Shown here in pieces: positions 39,282 through 48,013 of a stretch of DNA of 64,000 nt; the first letter of the stretch is position 1, and every line of letters begins with the position of its first letter. Origin of the DNA: Lysobacter sp. CFH 32150. GTDB lineage: Bacteria > Pseudomonadota > Gammaproteobacteria > Xanthomonadales > Xanthomonadaceae. The notes under the pieces are model-generated. The model had not been told where the DNA came from. It saw nothing but the letters and a program-made list of their open reading frames with translations, and did no database searches. The stretch lies in assembly GCF_022758295.1 (NCBI RefSeq), contig NZ_JALDWJ010000002.1, positions 516,866 through 580,865 on the forward strand, written 5' to 3'. Both the position numbers and the translations under genes were made by a program.

Positions 39282-41099
39282 TCATGCGGTCGCGGCGTGC
39301 GCGAGCGGCAGTTCGTCCAGGCGCTCGCGCTCCGGATACAACAGCCACAGGCTCAGCAGCGCGGGAATGCTGATCACGCCGCAGGCCACGACCCAGGCGA
39401 TGCGTGCGGGCAGCGACAGCGTCGTCCGCCGCACGTACCAGATCGCGCCCAGCCACGACACCAGCATCAGCGCGCCTGCGATCGCCATTGCGCTGCGCGG
39501 AATGGGCTGGCGATCCACTTGGTTGCCGGGCGTATAGCTGGAAAACAGATTCACCACGTAACGCTGCAACGCGAACACAGCCGGCGACGGATACCAGTTC
39601 TGGTAGCGGAACAGCACGCCATATCCCGTCGTGAGTTCGCGTCGCGCGACGGACGTCACCTGCCCCGGACCATCGACCCGCAGGATCTGCTGGTACGAAG
39701 GACCGTCGCCGTTGTGCCGCCACCGCGTGTAGGCGAACGACACCAGATAACCGTCGAGCAACTCCATCAGATCGATGCGTTGCAGGGTGCCGGTGATGCC
39801 CGGCACCGGCACGCGCCAGCGTGGGGTGAGCACGCCGTCGCCCTGCTGCAGCTCGCGTCCGTCGTAGATGTAAAGCGCGCGATCGCTGAGCAGTGCGACA
39901 CGTTCGCCGATGATTTCCAATCCCACGATGGTTTCGCCCCTGGGCACGTGCGCGCGTGGCAGCACCAGCTTCGCGTCGCTGTCGTACTGGTATACCGAGC
40001 TCCTGGTGATCAGCGCACCCTGCGGACCGGGCAGCGGCGGCTCCTGGAACGCGCCATCGCCCTCGACACCCAATCGACCGGCAGCCCGCGAAGAAGCCAG
40101 GTTGTAGCCCTCGAAGCGCATGCTGTCGTGGCTGAACACCCAGCGCACGCGGCGGGTTTCGTCGTCGAATTCCATTGGTGCGATGTTGGTCAGCTCGTTG
40201 TGCGCCGGTAGTTGCGAGACGTTCGGACCGATGGTGAACACGTCCGAGATGGCGGCCTGCTCGCGCCACAGCGGCGCTTCCGCCGCGGTGCTCGTCTTCA
40301 GACCCGCGACCATCACGTCCTTGCCTTCGGCGTTGTCTGCTTCCTTCGCGCTGCCGGGGACAGGCATGGCGAGGTTGTTGGGATGCGAGCCCTGCATGAT
40401 CCACACCATTTCGAGACCGAAACCAACCATCAGGAAAGCGAACCACAGGCCCACCTGCAGCGGCACGGCATTCACGACGACACCGATCGGATTGCGCGGC
40501 GTGGCGGCGAGGTCGGGCTTGAAGCCGAACACGATCATCGCGGCCAGCCAGGCGATCACGAGCAACTGCATCGCGATCGCGCCGATGCCGGTGGCATTGC
40601 TGAAGAACAGCAGCAGCAGCGGCACGAGCGCGCTGACGCTGTAACGCTTGTTGCCGAGCATCGTGCTGCCGCCGGCCAGGTATCCGCACACCGACACCAG
40701 CCATGCGGACGTCACCAGCAGCAGGTGGCGCAGATCGAGCACGCGCGCGGTCATCGTTTCCTGCCACCCTGCAATGACGAGCAGCGGCAGCAGGACCGCG
40801 ACCGCGAGCAACAACGTGCCCGCGCCGAACAGCGCCGTCGCCACCTGCCAGTGCGGCAGAGGCCGGTGCAGCAGGTTCAGCCACGCATTGGGGCGGCGAT
40901 ATCCACCCATCTGGTACAGCCCCAGCAGCAGTCCTGTGAGGGCATAGACGCCGCCGATGACCATGTAGACCATCATCAACGGCTGTTGGGCGAGGTCGAC
41001 CACCCGCGTCAGGAAACCCAGCACCATCAGGTGCACGGCTGCGTATGCGATGGCCCAGCCGCGGAAGCGGATGACTTCGGCCTTGAACAGATCCCACAT
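39282..41099 (-). CDS. ABC transporter permease-like protein with large extracytoplasmic insert
   Basis: 605 residues. The N-terminal part has about six membrane helices (LLLAVAVLLPLLVIAGW, LVPLLLLFFSNATG, LQVGLWFAFLMVGFG among them). A long hydrophilic region from about 245 to 510 is rich in short beta-strand-like repeats (VALLSDRALYIYDGRELQ), followed by two C-terminal helices near residues 545-585. It overlaps no other gene but is 30 bp after an ABC ATPase gene, so it is inferred to be the membrane partner. Not a canonical permease; export substrate unknown. Confidence 0.65.
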   Translation of the reverse strand: MWDLFKAEVIRFRGWAIAYAAVHLMVLGFLTRVVDLAQQPLMMVYMVIGGVYALTGLLLGLYQMGGYRRPNAWLNLLHRPLPHWQVATALFGAGTLLLAVAVLLPLLVIAGWQETMTARVLDLRHLLLVTSAWLVSVCGYLAGGSTMLGNKRYSVSALVPLLLLFFSNATGIGAIAMQLLVIAWLAAMIVFGFKPDLAATPRNPIGVVVNAVPLQVGLWFAFLMVGFGLEMVWIMQGSHPNNLAMPVPGSAKEADNAEGKDVMVAGLKTSTAAEAPLWREQAAISDVFTIGPNVSQLPAHNELTNIAPMEFDDETRRVRWVFSHDSMRFEGYNLASSRAAGRLGVEGDGAFQEPPLPGPQGALITRSSVYQYDSDAKLVLPRAHVPRGETIVGLEIIGERVALLSDRALYIYDGRELQQGDGVLTPRWRVPVPGITGTLQRIDLMELLDGYLVSFAYTRWRHNGDGPSYQQILRVDGPGQVTSVARRELTTGYGVLFRYQNWYPSPAVFALQRYVVNLFSSYTPGNQVDRQPIPRSAMAIAGALMLVSWLGAIWYVRRTTLSLPARIAWVVACGVISIPALLSLWLLYPERERLDELPLAHAATA

Positions 41100-41129
41100 G
41101 GTGCTCTCCTTGATTCGTTGTTGCGTCGC

Positions 41130-42074
41130 TCAGACCGCCGTCTTCGATAACGGCAGCGGCGCCGCGTGGTTTTTGGCAAGGAACCCGTTGACTGCGCGAT
41201 CCAGGCTCACCGGCATGCTCTGCACCGAGCGCGCGCCGCTGGCGCGCAGGAACTCGGCGAAGTCTTCGTCCTGGTCGAGCACCAGGTAGTGGTGCAGGCC
41301 ATCGAGCCGCTGCAGCTGCAGCAGTCCCGGCACCGATGCGGGCTCAGGCCCCTTGAACGGAATGTCCGCGACCCAGTGCGTCACGCGCGCGCAGAAGTCC
41401 TCCGGCGCGGACTGGTTCATCAACCTGCCGCGCTCGAGGATGATCAGGTTGTCGGCGACGCGCTCGATCTCCTCCATCTGGTGCGAGCAATAGATCACCG
41501 TGCACTGCTCGGCGGCGTTGCTGTACAGCAGCGATTCGAGGAATGCCCGCTTGGCGACGACATCCAGGCCCAGCGTGGGCTCATCCAGCACCAGCAACTC
41601 CGGCGTCTGCGCCAGCGCCAGCGCGAGGTTGAAACCGGCGCGTTCACCGCGCGAGAGCTGGCCGACCTTCTGTTCCGGCAGCACGTGGTAGTGGCCGATG
41701 ACTTCGTCGTACGCCCGCTGGTTCCAGCGCGGGTAGTGGCGATGCTGCATCGATGCCACTTCGGACACGCGCATCCAGCCGGGCAAGGTGTGTTCTTCGT
41801 TGACGAAGCCAATGCGGCACCGATCGTCGGGCGTGAGGCGCTGGCTGTCGCGGCCGAGAATGCGCGCCTCGCCCGCCGTCTGCGGCAGGAAGCCGAGCAG
41901 GATGCGGAACAGCGTCGACTTGCCGGCGCCATTGGCGCCGACGATCGCGTGGATGCGTCCGCGCGGAATGCGCAGGTCGAGGTGGTCGAGTGCGAGCTTG
42001 CGGCCGTAGCGCTTGCTCAACGCGACGGTTTCGATGACATATTCGGAAGAGGATGTCTCGGTGGAGTCGGCCAT
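41130..42074 (-). CDS. ABC transporter ATP-binding protein
   Basis: 314 residues. Walker A VGANGAGKSTLFR, ABC signature LSRGERAGFNLALALA (a variant of LSGGQ), Walker B LLVLDEPTLGLDV and the switch His in YCSHQME. The N-terminal 220 residues form the ATPase; the remainder is a small C-terminal domain. Exporter-type ATPases of the YtrB/CcmA style look like this. Preceded by the GntR regulator (33-bp gap) and followed by the permease-like gene. Confidence 0.92.
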   Translation of the reverse strand: MADSTETSSSEYVIETVALSKRYGRKLALDHLDLRIPRGRIHAIVGANGAGKSTLFRILLGFLPQTAGEARILGRDSQRLTPDDRCRIGFVNEEHTLPGWMRVSEVASMQHRHYPRWNQRAYDEVIGHYHVLPEQKVGQLSRGERAGFNLALALAQTPELLVLDEPTLGLDVVAKRAFLESLLYSNAAEQCTVIYCSHQMEEIERVADNLIILERGRLMNQSAPEDFCARVTHWVADIPFKGPEPASVPGLLQLQRLDGLHHYLVLDQDEDFAEFLRASGARSVQSMPVSLDRAVNGFLAKNHAAPLPLSKTAV

Positions 42075-42107
42075 GGTGGTCTCGAAAGTGGTTCGGACTA
42101 GGAAAAG

Positions 42108-42518
42108 TCAGGCGGTTTTCTTGGGTGCCAGCGCACGAAACTCGTAGTCGAGGCGCGCCTGCACCTCGTCAGGCGGGTAATCGAGCGCGATCACGTCGTT
42201 GAGGAAGCGCTGGATGGCGTCGTCGAGGCGGCGCTCGCGCTCGGCATCGCTGAGGCGCTGGCGTGGCGTTGCCACATAGAGGCCCAGGCCCTGGCGCGAT
42301 TCCAGCCAGCCTTCGGTCGCGAGCTCGGCATAGGCCTTGGCGACGGTATTGGGATTGATCGTCAGCTGCTGGGCCAGGCCGCGCACGCTGGGCAATTGAT
42401 CGCCGGGCTCGAGGTCGCCCGTGGCGATCTTCATGCGCACTGCGTCAACGATCTGCTTGCTGATCGGGCGTGGATCGCCGGTGGCGATCTGGATCATCAG
42501 GGCTTGGGTGCGGGCCAT
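42108..42518 (-). CDS. GntR family transcriptional regulator, YtrA subfamily
   Basis: 136 residues. The winged helix is ISKQIVDAVRMKIATGDLEPGDQLPSVRGLAQQLTINPNTVAKAYAELATEGW in outline, with the LPSVRGLA and NPNTVAKAY hallmarks; the short C-terminal tail of about 50 residues is the YtrA type. YtrA regulators repress adjacent ABC-transporter operons. A matching palindromic site overlaps its own upstream region. Confidence 0.93.
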   Translation of the reverse strand: MARTQALMIQIATGDPRPISKQIVDAVRMKIATGDLEPGDQLPSVRGLAQQLTINPNTVAKAYAELATEGWLESRQGLGLYVATPRQRLSDAERERRLDDAIQRFLNDVIALDYPPDEVQARLDYEFRALAPKKTA

Positions 42519-42536
42519 CGGTGCTCCGTACTATCT

Positions 42537-42560
42537 GTACTGTGACTACTAGTACAGTAC
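42537..42560. promoter_or_regulatory. Inverted repeat upstream of the GntR gene, likely operator
   Basis: GTACTGT (42537-42543) and ACAGTAC (42554-42560) form a perfect 7-bp inverted repeat with a 10-bp spacer, and further GTAC half-sites lie next to it. It is 19 bp upstream of the GntR start codon. The layout fits negative autoregulation by a YtrA-type GntR. Confidence 0.65.
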
Positions 42561-42593
42561 ATACGGGTGGCGCTGTCAAGCCCCGATTGGCAC

Positions 42594-42620
42594 AAAAAAA
42601 CCGGGCGGTTTCCCGCCCGG
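42594..42620 (-). terminator. Intrinsic terminator after the PKD protease gene
   Basis: CCGGGCGG/CCGCCCGG stem (42601-42608/42613-42620) with a 4-nt loop, followed on the minus strand by seven Ts. The protease gene ends at 42642. Confidence 0.9.
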
Positions 42621-42641
42621 CTCGTTCACTGGATCAAAGTT

Positions 42642-44282
42642 TCAACGACAGGTCTTGCGACCCGGCTTGCCTTTGCAACTGTTGGAGCAGCACTGGCTGT
42701 TCGCAGTGCAACTCGTGCCGGGAATGCCGCAAGTACCGCTGACCGTCACCGGCTTGGTGACACTGCCGGTTGCACCCAGGTTGTCGGTGACCGTCAGGGT
42801 CACGTTATAGGTGCCCGAGGACGCATAGGTGTGCGATGGATTGGCGGCGGTGGATGTGCCGCCGTCGCCGAAGTTCCAGCTGCGCGAGGCGATGGTGCCG
42901 TCGCTGTCGGTGGAACTATCGGCGAAGGTCGCCGTCAGGCCCGAGGTGCTGAAGGTGAAGTTCGCAGCGGGCGGCGTGTTGCCACCGCCCCCTGTCGTGG
43001 CGTTGGCCGGCAAATTGCTACCGAGGTCGCTGATCACTGCCGTAACCGGAACACCGGTGTTGTTGCAACCACCGCAATGGTGGAGCGAAACCACCGCGTG
43101 GTCGGCATTGGCAAGGACCGGCGAACCCGACGAACCACCCTGGGTGTCGCACGTATAGCCGATGTCGCCGGGACCGCCGAAGCAGGGGCTCTCGTTGAGG
43201 CTGTTGACCTCGCAAAAACCGGATGGATCCGCCGGGTTGGTGGATACCACTGCGATCTGTTTACCCCACGCGGCCGGATGACCCGGAATATAGATGCGCT
43301 CGTTGACGACCGGCGCGGAAGTGCGCATCTGCAGGTAACCATAGGTCGTGCTGACATTGGTCGGCAGTTTGATCAGCGTGTAGTCCAGCGCCGAATCGGT
43401 TTGCACCAGCGTTCCGGCATCCGCAGCCACAGTGCCTGGACATGCTCCCCAACTCTTGCAGTTGGCGGCGCAGCTGCCTTCGGCCAAGAACTCGTAGTCG
43501 GTATTGCCGGCGCTGCTGCTGGTGCTGATGCAGTGGTTGTTGGTGATCAGATGCCCTTCACTGCCGACCAGCCAGCCGGTGCAAGCACTGGTGCCGCCGA
43601 TCAGCAGGCGCGCGACCGCCTTGCCCTTGGTGTAGATGTCGCCGGTGTAGCACTGCGCATTCTGCGAATCATCCGGACCGCAAAGCGATTCGGGCTGGCC
43701 CAGGTTGGGCTGGCCACCCATCTCGGCGGCGCTGTAGCCACGGGCATAGCCGTCGAGTTGCACCGCGCCCTTACCGACCGGATTGCGTGACCATATCTCG
43801 ACTACAGCTTTGTCGCCGGGGATGTGCATCCCCCAGAAACCTTCTCGATCGGGGAACCGTTGCTTGCCCTGCCTCGTGTAGGTCCGCATGCGCGAACTGT
43901 CGGGGGAACGCACGACGACAGCGGCACCCGCCGGCAAGTTGAAGCGCTTGAAGTGCGGTGCGATGTAACTCGCTCCGGGGTGACTGATCTCCTGTCGCCA
44001 AGCCAGGTTCATGCCAGCCTTCGCGGCAGCGTACTCGGTGTTTTGTGCGGTCAGGGCAACTTCGGTACCGACTTTCACCCGCCCCTGCGCATCGGTCAGG
44101 AGTTTGGGCTTCGTGCACTTCGCTGGAATGGCTGCGGGCGTGGTTGCGGGGTTGGAGAACGCTGCTTGCAGCCAGGCTGCAGGTTCCGGTGCGGGTTGCG
44201 ACAAGGGCGCATCGTCGGCAAAGGCCGGGATTGCGGCGAGACTCAAAAACAAGGCGGTTAGCATCCTGCTTGAACGGTGCAT
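42642..44282 (-). CDS. Secreted trypsin-like serine protease with PKD domain and six-Cys tail
   Basis: 546 residues with a signal peptide (ending PAFAD). The S1-type triad is suggested by LITNNHC (His), SALDYTLIKL (Asp) and TQGGSSGSPV (Ser). A PKD domain follows at about 440-515 (PPAANFTFSTSGL, FGDGGTS, TYNVTLTVTD). The last 31 residues hold six cysteines spaced C-x6-C-x5-CC-x3-C-x8-C, reminiscent of a small disulfide knot. The Lys-C-like family (S1 endoproteinases) is the nearest guess. Extracellular in intent; likely digestive. Confidence 0.87.
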   Translation of the reverse strand: MHRSSRMLTALFLSLAAIPAFADDAPLSQPAPEPAAWLQAAFSNPATTPAAIPAKCTKPKLLTDAQGRVKVGTEVALTAQNTEYAAAKAGMNLAWRQEISHPGASYIAPHFKRFNLPAGAAVVVRSPDSSRMRTYTRQGKQRFPDREGFWGMHIPGDKAVVEIWSRNPVGKGAVQLDGYARGYSAAEMGGQPNLGQPESLCGPDDSQNAQCYTGDIYTKGKAVARLLIGGTSACTGWLVGSEGHLITNNHCISTSSSAGNTDYEFLAEGSCAANCKSWGACPGTVAADAGTLVQTDSALDYTLIKLPTNVSTTYGYLQMRTSAPVVNERIYIPGHPAAWGKQIAVVSTNPADPSGFCEVNSLNESPCFGGPGDIGYTCDTQGGSSGSPVLANADHAVVSLHHCGGCNNTGVPVTAVISDLGSNLPANATTGGGGNTPPAANFTFSTSGLTATFADSSTDSDGTIASRSWNFGDGGTSTAANPSHTYASSGTYNVTLTVTDNLGATGSVTKPVTVSGTCGIPGTSCTANSQCCSNSCKGKPGRKTCR

Positions 44283-44554
44283 GGACTGTTCCCTCCAGGT
44301 CGAGACTTACAATGCCCGCCTGCCACGCACGCGCACCGTGACGACGGACGCCGGGTGCAGCCTTCCTTCCATAGCCCCATACAACGGCTGCAGCCGGATG
44401 CTACTGCCGCAAATGCGCCGCAACGTGCCGTTGGCACGATCTGCTACCAAAAGCGAACACGGGCACTTCCGTTCCCGTCGTCATCCCTTCGTCACCTGGC
44501 TGACATGAGCAATTCATGCGCTGCTTGCAACCTTCCCAAAACGGGAAGCCGCAT

Positions 44555-45703
44555 ATGCGCTACGCCATCGTCACCGAAACCTATCCGCCCGAGGTCAACG
44601 GCGTTGCGTTGACCGTGCAGGGGCTGGAACAGGGCCTGCGTACACGCGGCCATGAGGTCTCCGTCATCCGGCCCCGGCAGGACAGCGACCTCGCTGCGAC
44701 AGGCGACACCATGCTGGTGCGCGGTGCCGGCCTACCGCGTTACCCGGGGTTGAAGTTCGGATTTCCCGCTACCCGCAGGCTGATGCGACGCTGGAGCGAA
44801 ACGCCGCCGGATGCGATCTATGTCGCCACCGAAGGCCCGCTCGGGTGGTCGGCCTTGCGTGCGGCGCGCAAGCTCGGCATCCCTGCCGCAACCGGATTCC
44901 ACACCCGCTTCGACGAGTACATGCGCAACTACGGTGCTGCCTTCCTGCAGCAGACGGCGTTGCGCTGGATGCGTCGCTTCCACAACAGCGGCCAGGCCAC
45001 GCTGGTGCCGACGCGGGAATTGCTCGAATTCCTGCAGTCGCAAGGCTTCGCCAACCCGGTGCGGCTGCCGCGTGCGGTCGATGCGACCCTGTTCGATCCC
45101 CGCAAGCGCGACCACGAGCTTCGCGAGAGCTGGGGCCTGTCCGAACACGACGTCGCCGCGATCTACGTCGGCCGCATCGCGCCGGAGAAGAACCTCGACC
45201 TGTCCGTGCGTGCGTTCCGCGAACTGCAGAAGCACAAGCCGAACGCACGCTTCGTCTGGGTCGGCGATGGCCCGTCGCGAGAACAGCTCGCGCGCGACAA
45301 CCCGGACTTCATCTTCTGCGGCATCCAGCGCGGCGAGACATTGGCACGGCATTTCGCCAGCGGCGACATGTTCGTGTTTTCCAGCCATAGCGAGACCTTC
45401 GGCAACGTCACCCTCGAGGCGATGGCCAGCGGCGTGCCGACGGTGGCGTTCGACTACGGCGCCGCGCGCGAGTACCTGCGCCATGACATCCACGGCGCGG
45501 CGATCGCGGATGGCGACGACGCCGGCTTCATCGCAGCGGTGACGCGCATCGGCGGCGACGACGTCCTGCGCGGTGCCATGCGCATGGCTGCGCGCGAAGC
45601 GGTCTCCGGTTTACGACCGGAGCAGGTCGCAGCCGATTTCGACGCGTTGTTGCGCAATCTGGCGGAAGCGAGGAGGCAGGATGCATCTGTTGCCGCAGCG
45701 TGA
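44555..45703 (+). CDS. Glycosyltransferase family 4 (GT1-type fold)
   Basis: 382 residues from MRYAIVTETYPPEVNGV; 13 earlier in-frame codons lack homology. The GT-B fold shows the N-terminal VNGVALTVQGL, the second-half AIYVGRIAPEKNLDL, VWVGDGPSREQL and the donor motif MFVFSSHSETFGNVTLEAMASG (EX7E). These mannosyl- or sulfoquinovosyl-type enzymes act on membrane lipids or glycans. It overlaps a PAP2 gene by 23 bp, which hints at a lipid substrate. Confidence 0.87.
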   Translation: MRYAIVTETYPPEVNGVALTVQGLEQGLRTRGHEVSVIRPRQDSDLAATGDTMLVRGAGLPRYPGLKFGFPATRRLMRRWSETPPDAIYVATEGPLGWSALRAARKLGIPAATGFHTRFDEYMRNYGAAFLQQTALRWMRRFHNSGQATLVPTRELLEFLQSQGFANPVRLPRAVDATLFDPRKRDHELRESWGLSEHDVAAIYVGRIAPEKNLDLSVRAFRELQKHKPNARFVWVGDGPSREQLARDNPDFIFCGIQRGETLARHFASGDMFVFSSHSETFGNVTLEAMASGVPTVAFDYGAAREYLRHDIHGAAIADGDDAGFIAAVTRIGGDDVLRGAMRMAAREAVSGLRPEQVAADFDALLRNLAEARRQDASVAAA

Positions 45704-46244
45704 CAAATTGATGGAAGCGCGCCTCAACGCAGAGTCCAGCTGGTGCCTGCGTGCCAACCGGATCTGCGCGCGCAGCGGTGCCCGCGTGTTCTTCGCCGCG
45801 ATCAGTCGACTCGGTGATGGTGTCGCCTGGTACACGCTGATGGCGGCGCTGATCGTGTTCGATGGCATCGACGGGCTTGCCGCGTCCGCCCACCTGGCGG
45901 CCACCGGCGTGATCGCGCTGACCCTGTACAAGTTGTTGAAACGCTGGACCAAGCGCCCGCGACCATTTGCATCCGATGCGCGCATCCACGCCTGGGTGGC
46001 GCCGCTGGACGAGTTCAGCTTTCCCTCGGGCCACACGCTGCATGCCGTCGCGTTCACGCTCGTTGCACTCGCGCACTACCCGGGGCTGGCGTGGGTGCTG
46101 ATCCCATTCACCGCCAGCGTCGCCGTTTCGCGCGTGGTGCTGGGCCTGCACTATCCGAGCGACGTGCTCGCGGCGACCGGCATCGGCGTAGCGCTTGCCA
46201 GCCTGTCGTTGTGGCTGGTGCCAGGCGTATCGCTGTTCGTCTGA
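45681..46244 (+). CDS. PAP2-superfamily phosphatase
   Basis: 187 residues from MHLLPQRDKL with a GAGGAGG-like site. The three phosphatase motifs are intact: KRWTKRPRP (K-x6-RP), FSFPSGH and SRVVLGLHYPSD. Several hydrophobic helices place it in the inner membrane. PAP2 enzymes dephosphorylate lipid phosphates or undecaprenyl pyrophosphate. Its start lies inside the GT4 gene, so translation is coupled. Confidence 0.9.
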   Translation: MHLLPQRDKLMEARLNAESSWCLRANRICARSGARVFFAAISRLGDGVAWYTLMAALIVFDGIDGLAASAHLAATGVIALTLYKLLKRWTKRPRPFASDARIHAWVAPLDEFSFPSGHTLHAVAFTLVALAHYPGLAWVLIPFTASVAVSRVVLGLHYPSDVLAATGIGVALASLSLWLVPGVSLFV

Positions 46245-46286
46245 AAGGGACGCCGCGCAGGCACAAAGCGGCGCGGCGTCTTAGCA

Positions 46287-47876
46287 TCAATCCTCGATCA
46301 GCGGCTTGCGTGGCAGCTTCACCGGCCGCATCGCCGCGTTGTACGCGAACGCCGCGACGATCGCCGAGGCCTGTTTCAGGTCTTCCGGCACGATGTGGTC
46401 GAGCACGTCCATGTCGCTGTGGTGGACGTTGGTGAAGTAGTCCAGGTCGTCCTGCACGAACTGGAAGCCGGGCAAACCGATGCGGTCGAACGAGATATGG
46501 TCGGTGCTGCCGGTATTGCGCTGGGTCACGGTGTTCGCGCCAACATCGTTGAACGGCTTGAGCCACGCCTCGAAGATCGGCGTGGCGGCGAGGTTCTCCT
46601 GCGCATACACGCCGCGGATTTTCCCGCCGCCGTTGTCGAGGTTGAAGTACGCCGCAAGCTGGTCGTACTCGCGCGTGCGGATCAGCTTGCCCTTGTTGTC
46701 GCGCAGCGATACCGGGATGTCCTTGTCCTTCGGATCCGCCGGCTCCGGATACTTGCCGAAGTGGTTGGCCACGTAGTCGGCGGAACCGATCAAGCCCTGT
46801 TCCTCGCCCGTCCACAACGCGATGCGGATGGTGCGATCGGGCCTGGCGCCCACCGCCTTGAGGATACGCATCGCCTCCATCATGACCGCCACGCCTGCGC
46901 CGTTGTCGGCTGCGCCCGTGCCGCCATGCCAGGAATCCATGTGCGCGCCGATCATCACCACTTCGTTGCGGTGTGGGCCGGTGCCGGGGATCTCGGCGAT
47001 GGTGTTGTATGCGGGCTCGTCGGCATCGCCGGTGAAGCCGGCATCGACGTTGACTCGCAGGCGCACCGACTGCTTGCGCTCCAGCGCGCGCATCACGTGG
47101 TTGTAGTGCTCGGCGGCCATCGCCAGTGCGGGCACACCGACCGGTTCGCCGGCCTTGCGCGAGCCGCCACCGGACACCAGCACCAGACCGTTGTCCCAGC
47201 CGCTGATGCTCACCGTCGCCAGCGCTCCTTCTTCCATCAGGAAACGATTGAGCAGCGGCGCGAATTCATTGCGCTTGCGCCGGCGTTCGCGGTTTTCCGC
47301 GCGCGTTCCCGGCTTTTCGTCAGCCGGCACCGTGAACCCAGTCAGATCGTCGAGCGTGGCTTCGGTGTGGCGCGTGAAGTCGGACTTCTCGCCCGGCTTG
47401 TAGGCGCGCGCCTCGCTGAGGAAGACGATTTTGCCTTTCAGCTTGCCCTTGAACTTCTCGAAGTCCTCCTTCGCTTCAATTTTCGCCGCGACCACCTCGC
47501 CTTCCACCGGACCAGCCGTGCCCGGCGTCCACGCCTTCGGCAACGCGTGCAACGGAAACGCGCGCGGGCTGAGCATTTGCACGCTGGCCGAACGGAACTC
47601 CCAGCCACGACCGAACGCCGCCACAGGCTCGTCATGCACGCGGGCAAGGCCCCATTCGTCGAACTTCGCGCGGGTCCACGCATTGGCTTTCGCCATCGCC
47701 GGCGAGTTGGTCAGGCGCGGGCCGATCTCGTCGGTGAGATGGGTCAGCAGCGGCATCACCTGCGAATGATTGAACGCTTCCTGGCGGATGCGGCTGGTCA
47801 TCTCCAGGTCGACCGACTCCTCGGCATGCACGGCGCCAGCCAGCGCCACGCATGCAGCCAACAGATATCGCTTCAC
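46287..47876 (-). CDS. M28 family zinc peptidase, secreted
   Basis: 529 residues, GTG start at 47876 with AGGGGAA upstream; the 15 codons before it lack homology. Signal peptide ends about residue 19 (AVHAEE). The M28 metal ligands sit in MIGAHMDSWHGG, AADNGAGVAV (Asp), LWTGEEQGLIGS (Glu pair) and a C-terminal His in STDHISFD. A PA-type insert precedes the catalytic domain. It resembles aminopeptidase Y/PSMA-like enzymes used to digest peptides in the periplasm or medium. Confidence 0.9.
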   Translation of the reverse strand: MKRYLLAACVALAGAVHAEESVDLEMTSRIRQEAFNHSQVMPLLTHLTDEIGPRLTNSPAMAKANAWTRAKFDEWGLARVHDEPVAAFGRGWEFRSASVQMLSPRAFPLHALPKAWTPGTAGPVEGEVVAAKIEAKEDFEKFKGKLKGKIVFLSEARAYKPGEKSDFTRHTEATLDDLTGFTVPADEKPGTRAENRERRRKRNEFAPLLNRFLMEEGALATVSISGWDNGLVLVSGGGSRKAGEPVGVPALAMAAEHYNHVMRALERKQSVRLRVNVDAGFTGDADEPAYNTIAEIPGTGPHRNEVVMIGAHMDSWHGGTGAADNGAGVAVMMEAMRILKAVGARPDRTIRIALWTGEEQGLIGSADYVANHFGKYPEPADPKDKDIPVSLRDNKGKLIRTREYDQLAAYFNLDNGGGKIRGVYAQENLAATPIFEAWLKPFNDVGANTVTQRNTGSTDHISFDRIGLPGFQFVQDDLDYFTNVHHSDMDVLDHIVPEDLKQASAIVAAFAYNAAMRPVKLPRKPLIED

Positions 47877-48013
47877 GGCATTCCCCTGCAAGGCCACAAA
47901 GCGCCGAGTCTGCCATTCCACCCCGCGCCCGGCGCCGGGCCATCAGTCATGGTGGGCTCATGAATGACGCCGCCACGGCGACTGCCGTGGCGGATTTGCC
48001 GAATCCGTCGCGT

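Noticed and set aside
39274..41097. 607-codon open frame in another frame of the permease gene
   Set aside because: Arg- and Ala-rich shadow; the overlapping frame encodes clear membrane helices and begins with a plausible start.
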